A DNA stretch of 64,000 nucleotides. Origin: Escarpia spicata. Its lineage: Eukaryota > Annelida > Polychaeta > Sabellida > Siboglinidae. Below are positions 1 through 12,900 of this stretch, piece after piece (positions within the stretch are counted from its first letter, which is position 1; each line of letters opens with the position of its first letter). The notes beneath the pieces are model-generated. The model saw only the letters and a program-made list of their open reading frames with translations, searched no databases and was not told where the DNA came from. Position numbers and translations under genes: made by a program. The DNA is taken from assembly GCA_963995525.1 (NCBI GenBank), contig OZ023206.1:41470969-41534968 (forward strand). Reading direction: 5' to 3'.

Positions 1-359
1 CAAATGTCAAACATTCTGACTTGCACGATAAGCCTCATGTTTCTATGATTTCTGCATGTATTGGTTGCAATAAAACATGCTTCTAGGATATATATATGTG
101 TAACATTTATTTTCATGCCAAGATGCAGTCGTCACTTGTCACAGTAGTCCCCACAACTATGTGAATATAAAGATAATAATACATTATATTAAGCTTTCAT
201 ACATGCCTAAGGGTTATTAACATAATCATTAATGTATGCGTAAACTGCCCCTTTTACCCATTAGAATTGCCTTTTTAAGACATTGCCTCCCCAGTGATAA
301 TTCAATAAAAAACGCCCTGGTACAATTTTAGCTACCCCAAGTGGTAGGTAACAGGCCAT

Positions 360-900
360 TGTAATATTTACCTAGGCTGTTGTCGCGCTTACATTTATCC
401 GGGCGTTAAATAATATCCGGGTGACGTGCCTGCGCGTGCGCGTATCTATGGGAATGCATTTAGCACCAGCTACGACTGTCGCATTTTCCTTTATCCGGGC
501 GTTATGCATGTTTATATGTATATATATATATATATTTACATATATGTATATATATATTCATGAATAAAAAAATGTTTGCTTCCCACAGACATAAACAATT
601 TCTGTCGTAAAACAGTTTCCTCTCCACACACACATCACGTGACTTACTCTTATACTTGGTCACAAATCTGAAACAGTAAATTATAATTATGTACTCTAAC
701 TATAATTAATGCTCGTATTATGACAACAAACGAAACATATTTAACTACTGGATATTATCACTACATGATCTACTGGTGCCAAATATTATGCCTTACATAT
801 GCACATAAACATCACCCGAATAACATTTAACACCCGGATAAATGTAAGCGCGACACCGGCTCTCCAGCTATGTCAAGCTGCCTAGGTAAATACTACAACA
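360..900. mobile_element. MITE-like element with long imperfect terminal inverted repeats
   Basis: The left end (360-430) and the right end (813-900) are reverse complements of each other over most of their length. Both carry TATTTACCTAGGC at the tip and then GTGTCGCGCTTACATTTATC or a near copy, a CCGGG core and a TTAAAT stretch. A further internal copy of the TTTATCCGGGCGTTA block lies near 490-505. The right arm has an extra ~20 bp between the tip and the core. There is no coding capacity, so this fits a non-autonomous DNA transposon. No clear target duplication was found. Confidence 0.55.
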
Positions 901-3377
901 GCCCACTTCCATGGCTTCTCTGAGCTCATTTTGGACATCAAAGCTGATTCTGCTCCCATTTCCTGGAGTAAAGGAGCCACATAGTGACTGCAACAAGCTG
1001 ATGACGCCATGCCTGGCTCGATTACAATTTGATAGGCCCACATACATGCGATGACACTGACGCGATGACATTTTATTCAGAGAAATTATGGATTCCCTTT
1101 GACCTGCCTGTAAGCGACAGGTTGACTATGAATGGTTCGGTCCAAATTAACTGACCGTTATAAGCAATAAACAGGTTACCGTTATGGACAGTGGGCAGTG
1201 CAAACTAATAGGAAGTCATTCGGGACTTTCAAAAGTGACCGTTATGGACAGGTGGCCGCTAAGACAGGTTTTACTGTATTAAAATGTTATTATTATAATG
1301 TTAGTGGTAGTTTATTGTATTACATAGGCATATTGATCTTATCATTGTTTACATACAGTTACACACAGTTCTACACTAGTGAACACGTGCATTAGACTAC
1401 CTGTATATATTATATAGCCACTGCTGTGTCAAAATAAGTTTTATGTAAATAGGAGTTTAAATGAGATCTCAAAAAGTTGCGCAGATTATTAACAGGAACA
1501 AAAATGGGTAATTATTGTTGACATATTGCCTACCCTTGCCTAGGTCTAGGACTAGGCGCTTACCTTGGCTTAGCAGTCCAAGTATACAATTGACAGACGT
1601 TTCATTAGACATTGTTTTGTGCTGGTTTGGATTAAATATTTGTTACCGTCCAAGATGATCGCAGGCATTCGCAACACAACATATAGTAAAATAGCATTCT
1701 GAAGAATTCATCCATAGCGTAGTCTTTGAAGAGTATCAGTTTGTATTTCACTGTCATGGTCTTCAACTTAATTGTTAGTTGACTTTGAAATTCAGCCGCG
1801 TCGTGACAGCCCGTCTGATTAGACTGTTCTATAGCTAATATCCCAAGTTTTCACTCATCGTGTGTCCATCTTGTTCCTTGTTCTTCACATTGCACGATGA
1901 CTGTGAAATAGTTGACCATTGTTCTTCATTTGACACGACTCACAAATTAATTAGTATGCGGATGTGGTATTGTTTACGTTTATCCACGTCTAACCGGAAG
2001 TAATTGAAGCTCCACGGAGAAAAGACATATGCAGTAAGACATGTAGTGTCGATGTGGGAGATTCTACATATATCTATGGCATATGCAAGAAACATCAGTC
2101 GACCACAATTGGTTGAGTGCACGAACTGAAATGTAAGCCAGTTTAAATGTCAAATTAATTACAACTTTTTGTCAATGGATTATCGTGATAATTATAGTTG
2201 AATTTTCCTTCATTACTCTTCGTCTCCAACATTTCAAGTTGGAAGATCTCATTATAATAATCCCGCAAATCAATGAGATAGACAGGGCCTATCAGCAGGA
2301 TTCTTAAACACCGCCTAAAATTCTGTTTTCATCACAGGTATACTTATTGGCATTATTACAACAAATGTATATGAATAAACAAGCAGGTAGCTTGCATACT
2401 AATAAACCATGGCCACTAAATTGGGTCCCTGTCTCCCATGTTAGCAGAAGGGAAAGCAAATCGGTCTACACAAATTCAATGCATAGCTGTGCCACATATA
2501 GTCAAGTTGCTTAATATAGGGGCATAGTTAACCAGGCCAAAAATGTAAATACTCAGCATTCGGCATATAAGCTAATGATTATGTTATAGCTTGACATAAT
2601 TTTATTTTAAACAGTCCCCAGTCTGGTTGCTTATAACATTTTAAACTAACTCGGCACACTCACATTGCCCACAAGCTATAATTTAAGTAGTTAGCATTAT
2701 ACTGTCATAGTTGGACTAGGTCTAGCAATGCACTGGTCAGTATTCTTCTTCGCCTTCTCTAGCTTCTTAGAGTGTTGGCATTTGTCTGCACAGAATCATA
2801 CATCTCAAATGTTCAGACTAGGTCTCCGACACCATACTGTGGGAAATGACCAAACAACCTGTAGAAACTGAAATAAAGACAGAAAGGGCTCCTTAGGGCA
2901 CATACCATCAAGAAACATCACCTGACAATCACCCACAAGGAGGGTTAGAAGAGGAAGGCTCATAAACAGAGAACATGAAAGGAAGAAGATAGGTTACACT
3001 GTGAGAAAACTTGAGGAAATTATGAGAAAGAGACAATATCAGGGGTCCACATGTGGTTGATGGCCTGTGGTCCCACAGAGCAAACAGGACAAACCAAGTA
3101 AATACTTTTTATGTCATGCACTTAACATAGAGACATTTATAATTATTGTTTCCACTGTGTTCTGTCTGACATTGTGGCAGCCAGACAAGTCTCACTGACA
3201 CCAGTATCCCTCTGAATGGTGTCTCACAAGGCCATGTCATGTATCTGAGGCCCCTTGGGTTTCCAAAGCAGAACTGGGTTAGCAAGTGAATAGTGTACAG
3301 AACTTATATTTCCATCTTGTATTTATTGTATTGTGTTTATTTTCCAGAGACACCAACAAGCAAGAGGCCAGTGTGAT
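901..3377. other. gene-free AT-rich stretch
   Basis: I found no credible gene, RNA gene or array here. The short open frames have neither codon-like composition nor recognisable motifs. The only notable sequence is ordinary AT-rich non-coding DNA with a few poly(A)- and splice-like words. Confidence 0.4.
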
Positions 3378-3590
3378 TGGATATAAACAGGCTCAACATT
3401 TGATATAAACAGGTGCAACATTGGATATAAACAGGCGCAACATTGGATATAAACAGGCGCAAAATTGGATATAAACAGGCGCAACATTTGATATAAACAG
3501 GCGCAACGTTGGATATTGACAGGCTCAACATTGGATATTGACAGGCTCAACATTGGATATTGACAAGCTCAACATTGGATATTGAACAGT
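3378..3590. repeat. 22-bp tandem repeat (about 9-10 copies)
   Basis: The unit is close to GGATATAAACAGGCGCAACATT. The first six or so copies carry ATAAACAGG and the last three or four carry ATTGACAGG, so two variant blocks are adjacent. The array reads open on the minus strand in more than one frame, but that is a property of the unit and not evidence for a protein. Confidence 0.9.
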
Positions 3591-5017
3591 TATGTCCGTC
3601 TAAAGGTGATATAAGTTGAAGGCCGTTGCACCCAACACTCCACAAGTCAAGTTTCTTCTAGTGATGCCCAGTTGTAGGGTAAGTACATTGATAATTTTTA
3701 TTATTCTAGTTTTGACATTTCAAGGAAAAATAATTATACCCCACCTTTTTATTATAATGTATACTATAATATTATAATTAATACTTGAAAGGTTTGAGAA
3801 AGGTCCAAGTCCACTCAAAACGTTTAGAAAAAACTAATGAAATTGCCCTGATCTACTCTTATATATTACAGGTTTTTTCTTCATAGTGTAAACAAAACAT
3901 GCAAATGTAAAACAAAACATGTTTTAAAGACACACAGGCTTGTTTCACCCTGCAGGGATATATTTTATTGCTGGACTTGTACACATCTTCCAGTTAGTGA
4001 AACAAATGTTACTTTTGAGATGATCTGGCGCTGCTAATTCAAATGATATGGATGGATTTTAAATTAAGTAATTAATAAACAAAATGAAAGAAAAGACGAG
4101 ATTTGTTCCTGTCATAACCTATGTGTCCAAGTGTGTCAACGTATAGAATTCAATATATAATGTTATCCTTTTAGTCACTAATAAACAACATGTCAGGCTA
4201 ATCGTGAAATAAATTTGGGAAGCTTAATTACTAAAACTGACTTTTTGGGATCACTTTGAACTTGCGAGTCTGTGTTGCTCGATACCGAGCGTATACATGC
4301 ACATCATGTATTTAACATACTTATTATGGTATTTTAAATTTCTTATATTTTGATTGTATTTTGTTGAGCATGTAACAGGCTTATGGTTAAAAATTTATAG
4401 CAATGGCAAGTTTTATAAAATTTCTTTTGTTTTCATGCGATTTAAAAATGAGGGTATCTTTTCTGTCTGCCGTTTAGAAGAGAACATATAATTACTTGTC
4501 ATTCTAAGGGACACTGTTTGCATAATAGCAACGTAAGTTGAAATATAAAACAAACAATTACTTTTTCAACGGAGCAATGTTTGTGCGGTGATGTTTAGAA
4601 AAAGTATACGCTCGGTATCAGAAATATTTTCTTTAATATTTCTCAAATAGAAAGTAATGGTCTTAAGTGGAATCTGATGAGTGTTCTTTGGCCTTTGAGG
4701 GTTGTTCGGTGACAGCTAAATGCACTAGTTTCCAGTTGTCATCACTTGGGTGTAAATGCAGCCCTACTCTAAGTAAAAAGTAGTGTTTATAGCAAGAGAT
4801 GTCTTAAACAACTAAGTATTCTGTCGATTATTTTTATAATATTTAAGAGGATGAAACAGTCTTGTTTTTGGCTAATGTTAAATAGGACAGACAGTGTTTC
4901 AATAAAACATGTGACATCAGGCAGATCACTTGTATTATTTAATAACTCAGTAACAAGCTCACATCAAGTGATGTTCCATTCTAAAATGCTTACTACCCAA
5001 AAAAAAAAAAGATAGAA
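3591..5017. other. gene-free stretch before the 36-bp array
   Basis: AT-rich sequence without a supportable gene. A 12-bp A tract sits at about 4998-5010, just before the first degenerate repeats of the next array. Confidence 0.4.
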
Positions 5018-6352
5018 CTTTCAACCAGTGAAGTTCAACCCAAATTCAACTGAAACTCAGTTGAGTTTCAACTATCGAGGAATTGAAAATTTCACATGCA
5101 AATGAGCTCACATTCAACTGTTGAATCTCGGTTGAGCTTCAACTATATAATATATTATGCAAATAGTCAGTTGAAAATTTCACATGCAAATGAGTTGAGT
5201 TTAAACTGGTGTTGAACTTGGGTTGAGCTTCAACCCACATTCAACTGTTGAATCTCAGTTGAGTTTCAATCCGCGTTCAACTGTTGAATCTCAGTTGAGT
5301 TTCAACCCGTATTCAACTGTTGAATCTCAGTTGAGTTTTAACCTGTGTTCAAGTGTTGAATCTCAGTTGAGTTTCAACCCACGTTCAACTGTTGAATCTC
5401 AGTTGAGTTTCAACCAGCGTTCAACTGTTGAATCTCAGTTGAGTTTCAACCATCATTCAACTGTTGAATCTCAGTTGAGTTTCAACCCACGTTCAACTGT
5501 TGAATCTCAGTTGAGTTTCAACCCGCGTTCAACTGTTCAATCTCAGTTGAGTTTCAATCCGCGTTCAACTGTTGAATCTCAGTTGAGTTTTAACCTGCGT
5601 TGAAGTGTTGAATCTCAGTTGAGTTTCAACCAGTGTTCAACTGTTGAATCTCAGTTGAGTTTCAACCCGCATTCAACCGTTGAATCTCAGTTGAGTTTCA
5701 ACCAGTGTTCAACTGTTGAATCTCAGTTGAGTTTCAACCCGCGTTCAACTGTTGAATCTCAGTTAACTTTCAACCATCTTTCAATTGTTGAATCTCAGTT
5801 GAGTTTCAACCCACGTTCAACTGTTGAATCTCAGTTGAGTTTCAACCCGTGTTCAACTGTTGAATCTCAGTTGAGTTTCAACCTTCATTGAACTGTTGAA
5901 TCTCATTTGACTTTCAACCCGCGTTCAACAGTTGAATCTCTGTTGAGTTTCAACCCGCGTTCTACTGTTGAATCTCAGTTGAGTTTCAACCCGCGTTCAA
6001 CTGTTGAATCTCAGTTAAGTTTCAACCCGCGTTCAACTGTTGAATCTCAGTTAAGTTTCAACCAGCGTTCAACTGTTGAATCTCAGTTGAGTTTTAACCC
6101 GCGTTCAAGTGTTGAATCTCAGTTGAGTTTCAACCCGCTTTCAACTGTTGAATCTCAGTTCAGTTTCAACCCACGTTCAACTGTTGAATCTCAGTTCAGT
6201 TTCAACCAGCGTTCAACTGTTGAATCTAAGTTGAGTTTCAACCTGTGTTCAACTGTTAAATCTCAGTTGAGTTTCAACCCGTGTTCAACTGTTGAATCTC
6301 AGTTGAGTTTCAACCCGCGTTCAACTGTTGAATCTAAGTTGAGTTTCAACTG
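5018..6352. repeat. 36-bp tandem array (about 31 regular copies from 5223)
   Basis: Regular units run from about 5223 to 6352 with a period of 36 bp. Each contains TTCAACTGTTGAA, a near-perfect 13-bp palindrome, followed by TCTCAGTTGAGTTTCAAC. The leading 200 bp (5018-5222) holds degenerate copies mixed with a duplicated segment GAAAATTTCACATGCAAATG. Because 36 is a multiple of three and the unit lacks stops in one frame, the array reads as a 12-residue repeat in three long open frames, broken by TGA near 5604 and 5892. I treat it as a minisatellite and not a gene. Confidence 0.93.
5096..5191 (+). promoter_or_regulatory. cluster of three perfect octamer (ATGCAAAT) words
   Basis: ATGCAAAT occurs at 5096-5103, 5157-5164 and 5184-5191, next to the degenerate start of the 36-bp array. 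This is the classic POU-factor octamer. Two copies lie inside a duplicated ~22-bp segment, so part of the clustering comes from duplication. Function is not shown by the sequence. Confidence 0.3.
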
Positions 6353-6703
6353 AGATCATCGAGCACTGCATCTCGTGCATCATATTGCACTTCATTTCAC
6401 ACTGCATCTCAACCTTCATCTCCCACAGCCTCCTACACGGCATCCCGCTCTGTGTCGTGGCATCCCACACTGCATTCTGGCATCTCGCACTGTGTCGTGG
6501 AATCCTGCACAGCATTGTTGTTGCAGGCTGGGCTGGGTGTAAGCTGCAGTTTGGCTGGCTGGACAACATGTCGGTTACTGTACTGTATTCTCGAGATATC
6601 AACATTTCTTCTCAAAAGCAATACCACATTTGAACAAAATAAAACTACCCATATCACTCAGAGGATTTTGAAAAATTCCTTACCCATATTCTGGTGTTTA
6701 CCT
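6353..6703. other. short spacer with degenerate CATCCC/CACTG repeats
   Basis: Between the 36-bp array and the LINE tail is a stretch of imperfect words such as CATCCCGC, CACTGTGTCGTGG and GCATCTC, about 20-25 bp apart. It looks like a decayed minisatellite. No gene is supported. Confidence 0.4.
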
Positions 6704-7001
6704 AATTTAACAAGATTTAACAAGATTGCCATCCAGAGAATTAACTCTAGATCGCAGGTGGACAAGGAAGCCCTTTGTCTTATCGAGAGTCCAACCATTT
6801 TATCTATGTGTATCCCACCCGTCTGAGGTATGTGTCGATTTTATTTTTAAACATATATTGACACTACTAGCACCTACACAATCATCAGATAATCTGTTCC
6901 ATTCATTCACAGTCCTTTGTTAAAATTAGAACTTTCTTACGTCTAATCTACACTGCTCCTTTACTAATGTAACTTAATGTCCTCTAATCTTTCTATCTTT
7001 C

Positions 7002-8600
7002 TTAGCTGAAAAAAACATTTCTATCAATATTTTCATAACCATTCAATATTTTAGACACTTCTATCTGATCTCCTCTCAATCTCCTGGTCTCTAGTGTTGT
7101 TAAACCACATTCTTTTAGGCATTTTTCATAAATAAGATCCCTCAGTTTTGGTATCATTTTAGTCGCTCTCCTCTGTACTCTTTCTAGCATATCTATGTCC
7201 TTCCTGCGATATGGCCTCCACGCTTGTATACAATATTCTAAATGAGGCCTAACTATTGTTTTGTACAGCGGTATTATTAGTTCATTTTCTTTATATGCTA
7301 TATTTCGCCTAATCAATCCAAGCATTTGATTTCCTTTTGAAGCTGCAATTCCACACTGCTCTGAAACCTTCATGTCAGCACTAATTGTCAGCCCTAAGTC
7401 TTTTTCTTTTACAGTAGTACTTAGTACAGTTACCCCCATTGTATATTCTACATATTCGTTCCCATGTCCTGTGTGAAGGCATTTACATTTCCCAAAATTG
7501 AACAACATTTACCACTTTCCAGACCATTTGATCAACCTGTCAAGATCATCTTGTAAATGCTGTCTATCTCCATCACTTTTAATCCTTCTAACCACTTTTG
7601 TGTCATCTGCAAATTTCAACACCTTGCTAGCTATATAATCATCCAAATCGTTTATATATATTAAGAATAATATAGGTCCCAGTACTGATTCCTGTGGAAC
7701 CCAACTCAAAACTGATTTCCAGTTTGAAGCCTCCCCATCAACAACTACCCGTTGTCTTCTGTCAATCAGCCATTTTTCTATCCAGTTTATTATACCATTT
7801 CCTATGCCATGGGCCTTTAGTTTAAGCAGTAATCTTTGATGTGGCACATTGTTGAAAGCTTTTTGAAAATCTAAGTAGATGATATCTACTGGTGATCCAT
7901 CATCTACCCACTTTGTGATATCTTCCAAAAAACATAACATATTTGTTAAGCATGACCTCGCTTTTAGAAACTGTTGAGATGGGTTTATCAAGTTATGTTT
8001 AACAAGAAAATCCACCATGTGATCTTTAATTAGTCTTTCTAATAATTTACAAATCACAGATGTTAAACTAACTGTTCTATAATTATTTGACTTGTTTCTC
8101 GAACCTTTTTTAAATAACGGTATAATGTTTGCTTCTTTCAATTCTAAAGGAACCCCTCCCTCTTCTAATGACAAGTTGAAAACTGTTGCAAGCGGTATGC
8201 TAATTTGTTCTACAATTTCCAATAGTAGTTTGGGTGGAATACCATCCACTCCAGGTGACTTATTATCTTTCATAGCCCTAATTTTCTTAGCTATCATTTC
8301 TGGGGTTACAATTAACTGTCTTAAATAGTCTGATTCTGCCCCCTTGAACTTAGCCTCTGGTACTGGCAGTGAACTAGTGTCTTCTCTGGTAAACACTGAA
8401 CTAAAATACTCATTCAGGTCTTCTACCATTAAGAATCCTAATATTATATTTCCAGCACTATCTTCTAGAAGACCAACCTTATCCTGAACTTTCTGTTTGC
8501 TTCGAACATATGCATAAAAACTCTTGCTGTCATGTTTTATATTACAAGCTCATTTATGTTCGTAGCTTCTGTTTAAAATGCTAATTTCAGCTGTAGCCTA
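7002..8600 (-). pseudogene. reverse transcriptase domain of the CR1-like LINE
   Basis: The encoded enzyme copies element RNA into DNA at the nicked target. Visible blocks on the minus strand are SPGVDGIPP, NYRTVSLTS, YLDFQKAFNNVPH, a GSVLGP-like block altered to ESVLGP, the catalytic FADDTK, and the C-terminal segment with RPHLEYCIQAW. The N-terminal lead-in SFYAYVRSKQ is readable at about 8500-8530, upstream of the first in-frame ATG at 8429, so the domain does not start there. Lesions: a TGA near 8552, and a TAA at about 7509 where the sister copy at 54.97 kb has CAA (Gln). The frame also differs from the endonuclease part upstream. The clade call (CR1 group) rests on these motifs and the tail. 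Confidence 0.85.
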
Positions 8601-8665
8601 GTTTAGTGCTTCTTTATAAATGTTGTAGTCGTCATCATTTCCAGTACGTCTATATGACTTCCACA

Positions 8666-9655
8666 TCATTTGTTTAAATACTTAATTTTTCTAATGGCTT
8701 CTTTCAATAAGTGTTTCTTTTTGGACAGTTTCCCGTGTTTTTTTAAGGGAACAAATTTGACGATGATACATTCAATTTCACTCTTTAAGATATGCCAGCA
8801 TTCTGTTGCTGTCTTTTTCTTCAGTGTGTTATTCCAGTCTATCTTTGCTAAATATTTCCTTATGTCCTTATATTTTCCTTTGTGGAAATTTCTCCTGTAC
8901 TGCTTTTTACTATTCCTTTCTGATTTTACTTTGATGGTAAAATATATCTGGTTGTAATCACTATTCCCCAGTGGCTCACATATCCTGACATTGTCAACTA
9001 ATTCATTCTGTGAGGACAAAACTAAGTCTAACACATTCTCTCCCCTGGTTGGTTCTAACACATGTTGAGAAAGGAAACTATATTGTACTAAAACTAAAAA
9101 CTTGTGGTCCTCACTACCCATACTCTCTAGAGATTTCCATTTTATATGCCCATGGTTAAAATCCCCCATAATAATACAGTCTCGTTTGCTCACTTCCGTT
9201 ATAGCGTTTTGTATTTTTTCATTCTCTTCTGTGCTTATGTTTGGACTTCGATAAACTAATCCAACCGTTAATGTTGAGTTTCCTGTAACTATGTTACACC
9301 AAACAGCTTCTTCGCAATCTGCTTCTCTGTCTAATTTTATTTCATCAGCCTGGATAGATTCTTTAATATATAAAATAACTCCACCTCCCCTTCTTCCTGT
9401 TCTATCTGATACATCGGTGGTTGCCCATGATTCGGTTATACCTGTTATATGAGGGTCAGTATCTTCTACCATAATGTTTAGTTCATTTCTTTTGTTTACT
9501 ATACTCCTTGCATTTAAACAAACACATTTATACCCAGTTTCAGAACAGTTTTCCAGACTGTTCTTTGCTGAATTATTTTTGCTGTCTTTATCCATGCCTC
9601 CAGTTTCAGGCTTCTCTGTGAGTCCCCCCTGCGAATTTAGTTTAAATAGATGCAA
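8666..9655 (-). pseudogene. endonuclease domain (EEP type) of the CR1-like LINE
   Basis: This 330-residue open segment matches the endonuclease/exonuclease/phosphatase fold that nicks target DNA for LINE insertion. Landmarks in order are LNARSIVNK, the ITES catalytic-Glu block, RGGGVILYIK, VGLVYRSPN, IMGDFNHG and a final EPLGNSDYN. It is in frame with the esterase-like segment to the right but not with the reverse transcriptase to the left. At least one frameshift therefore lies near 8600-8670. The open frame's apparent start is internal to the original protein. Confidence 0.85.
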
Positions 9656-9667
9656 CCTGTCCCACTG

Positions 9668-9955
9668 TCAACAGATCGCAGCAGATTCTCTGAGAATACT
9701 GCTGCCCCCTTTCCACTTAGATGGAGGCCATCTCTCATGTACATTATCTTCTCTCCCAATAAAGTACCCCCATAAATCTATGAATCCCACGCCCTCTTCT
9801 TCACACATCTGCTCAACTAGTGCGTTGATCGCCATCCTCTTACAGTTTCTATATGTTGCCCCCCTTCCTCCCATTACTGGCAACATTCCTGAGAGAACAA
9901 CCTGTTCCACTCTTGTCTTCTTTTAATCTACCAATTTGTCAAAAGGGTCCTCTCG
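9668..9955 (-). pseudogene. C-terminal part of an SGNH esterase-like domain upstream of the LINE endonuclease
   Basis: On the minus strand this segment reads VVLSGMLPV..., then a FIDLWGYFIGRED block, then a degraded form of the D-G-x-H-L-S signature that normally carries the catalytic Asp/His (here HERWPPSKW). SGNH esterase domains are known in CR1/L3-type elements. It is followed in frame, after one TGA near 9667, by the linker to the endonuclease. The start of the domain is missing, which fits 5' truncation of the insertion near 9,960. Confidence 0.6.
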
Positions 9956-9960
9956 CTCGC

Positions 9961-12900
9961 GACCCACACGCTACAACAATGGGGGAGGGGACCAATTATA
10001 AATATATCAGACAAACTGACTATTACAAATAACCTGCAATCTGATTCTTTATGCCAAAAGACTCTGATCCCTGACCAATGCCAGCTCGGCCTTACATGCC
10101 AGCCTAAGGTGGAGGGAAACCCCTCTCAACTGCACACTACACTCTGTGCCTGTAAATTCTCCCTTTCTCTCTAACAACTCCTTTATATAAAACAGTGGCT
10201 GACCACTGGTCATTTTAAACTACCCAATGGGCATCTTCCATAATCCAGCCAACTAGCTACCCAGATAGCACACCTAAAAAAAGTGCCGAGAGCAGCAAAC
10301 GTGTCAGCCCGCCATTTTGCATCTGCCTGCAGGCCGAGAGAATTTTTTCCGGTGCCTCGTCTTCGGTTCGAGGGCGGCTCATAATCAGCTAACGATCTTG
10401 TGTCCATGGTTAGCCACTCATAAGCCGACTGTGCCAAATTTTGCTAAATGTGTGTATTTTCAAGTTATAAGACCAACATATACACATACACTTATGTGAA
10501 TTGATCTTATAACTTGAACATTTCAATAGTAAGCGCCAAGCATTGATAATAAAATGAGCTTTACTCGATACACATTCGTCAATCACTTGGGAGTAAAATT
10601 TGGAAGTTCAATCAATAAAAATAATACTGTAATATCTCATTAAGGAACATAACAAATGAAAAACTGCTTCAAAAAGAGAATGTGTGTTGAGAATCCCATC
10701 CAAATATTATAAACCAAAATTAACTACACAAACAACTTCAATGCATAATTATAACAAACAACTAATTTAATACAAGTAAATCAAAAGCAACGTTGCATTG
10801 TCCATTGATTGTTGGACATGACAATTCAAATATTTTATGAAAAGGGTGCTTCATTATTACTGTCCATAAATTCTGTTCTGCTACATGCATTCTCCATCCA
10901 GAGCTGTGTAACATCATTCCCGTCAGCTGTCTTGAAGTGTTTCTGGAGGTTGTCTTGATGCTGTAGTCAGTGACAATGTTGTCACGTCATTCTTTCTGCC
11001 AGTATCTGGAATATTAACGTACACTTATTTAATTGCATCAATGAAGGTAGCGCATTGTACAATGCCTAGTATCAATAGAATGTGTAAAATATTAATTAAA
11101 CATATCTTGTCTCACAATAAGGCCACATAAAATTATTTTACTTTACTTTAAAAAAATTCCGGGTTTCTCATCAACACGCGAATTTGAAAACAGGTAGTAC
11201 AAAACTTATTTTTAAATGTAATTATCCTCTGATTAAACAAGTGTGCAATAAATGCTGCACAATAAGTGAAAACTGTATTTTATACCAGGCCAAAGGGATT
11301 TATGTTTTGTAACAAATACACTCAGTAGACATCTTAAGTTGTTGATTATTGATGATGAGTGGCTCTGATAGTCGATAGGTTAACACCTCCATCCGGATCA
11401 ACGGACACACAATGACACATTTACCAACAAAAGGCATCCCTCTTTGACTTGTTGACAAAGTTTTGATGATAAAGTAGGAATTGTTTTTATATGGCATACA
11501 AATAAAATAAATGGCAGAAATTATGTGGCCTGTGGGCCATAAAATGACAGAAGACGCCTATAGTGTAAGTACTTCATCCGCCACACATTCACACTGTCAA
11601 ACAGGAACACACAACACTGCCAGGGCCACAGGCACATGCAGCCACAGGGACAAACATCAGGTTATTCTGCCGCACATTCTACTACATGTTTTGCAAATAA
11701 ATAACTAGTTTCTACATTATCAAAGGTATGCTAATAAAGTCATGCCAAAATTAATGTAGTTGTATAATCTAGAAATGTACAAAGGTTTATAACAGAATGT
11801 CTAAAAACGTACCTTTTCTTGGAGTTCTTGATTCCCTCTAAGTTGTATAGGGGTCAACACACTGTTGGTTTTCCCATAGGCGACCATGTTAACGTTTTGT
11901 CTGATTATAAGAAAACGTGACCTATAAAATGCCTTAAACTTCTCACCAGCTGTTATGCTGTTATCATCATCTCATTGACATGCTGATAGATTTTTTAAAT
12001 TGCATACTTCTAGCTCTCGTAAAATGCCTGTATGTGTGACACCCGTCAATATTTACAAATGCCGGCAAGCATTACTCCGCAAACAGGTCACACAGGCAAA
12101 TTGCTGCCAAATATCCTTCCGCTTATTCAAATCATCTAGAAATCCACCATTTTACAGTCAACACCTTCTACAATCATACATGAAAATCTCCCTACTCAAA
12201 TGCACTTATGTCACAGCATGTGAATTTTTTTTAAATAATTTCTCCAAAATACACTGCAGTTTTCTTCGTGTGCAACGGAACAGGAAACCTAACTAGAACA
12301 TGACCCCTGTAACTGTCACTGTATTCAAAAATAGCAGTACTGCAGTACAAGAGACGTGAAGTGAAGTGAAGTGAAGTTTTTTTGAAGTGAAGAGTAAATA
12401 ATAACATGTCTGTGAATATTACAAATATTGTCAACCCCGAGCTTTGAATCAGTACATGTTGTTTAGAGTGTATGAATAATTTCATGGATCATCCTTATTT
12501 TTCTTTACTTTAATACAAAAATGCCCTATAAACATGATGTCCACTATTGGTCAATGAAAGCTGTACTATCCTGTACCTCATTAGGGTCAAAGTTCACTAG
12601 GGGCATGCTCCAGCCAAAGGAGGCTGGATGCTTGATAAATGATAAGCTCCCCTAGATCAGCATCAGCTGGGGAGCAGCTGACAGGGGGCTGTCCTAGCTG
12701 TGCTGGGGGTTGCCACTGGTCTACATATGCACTGCTACCACTTTAATTACAACTGTAAGTGCCTCTGTATAACAATTAATGTTCTTCATCCCAAGGAGAT
12801 GTCCACATAATCTACCTTATATCTGACACCATTTTCCACATAACCAACACACTATGCATGAAATCATTGTTGATAATAGTTATTTTGGGGGTGAAGGTGA

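Larger units (their letters stand above)
6704..9960 (-). mobile_element. CR1-like non-LTR retrotransposon, 5'-truncated, with three recognisable domains
   Basis: Reading from right to left, the element holds the end of an SGNH-esterase-like domain, an apurinic-type endonuclease and a reverse transcriptase with an FADDT box. It then has a 3' untranslated tail ending in two copies of a 10-bp unit (TCTTGTTAAA on the element strand, near 6706-6727). A second copy of the same family at 54.9-55.77 kb has the same 3' end, which fixes this boundary. The order and the short 3' repeat fit the CR1/L3 group. Frame changes and stops show that this copy is dead. The 5' border near 9,960 is where similarity to coding sequence ends and is uncertain. 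Confidence 0.85.

Noticed and set aside
5018..6352. CRISPR-like array
   Set aside because: Units are directly adjacent with no unique spacers, and the DNA is metazoan.
12600..12720. Structured RNA suggested by the GGAGGCTGG/CCAGCC words
   Set aside because: Only a short hairpin can be drawn and no known RNA family features are present.
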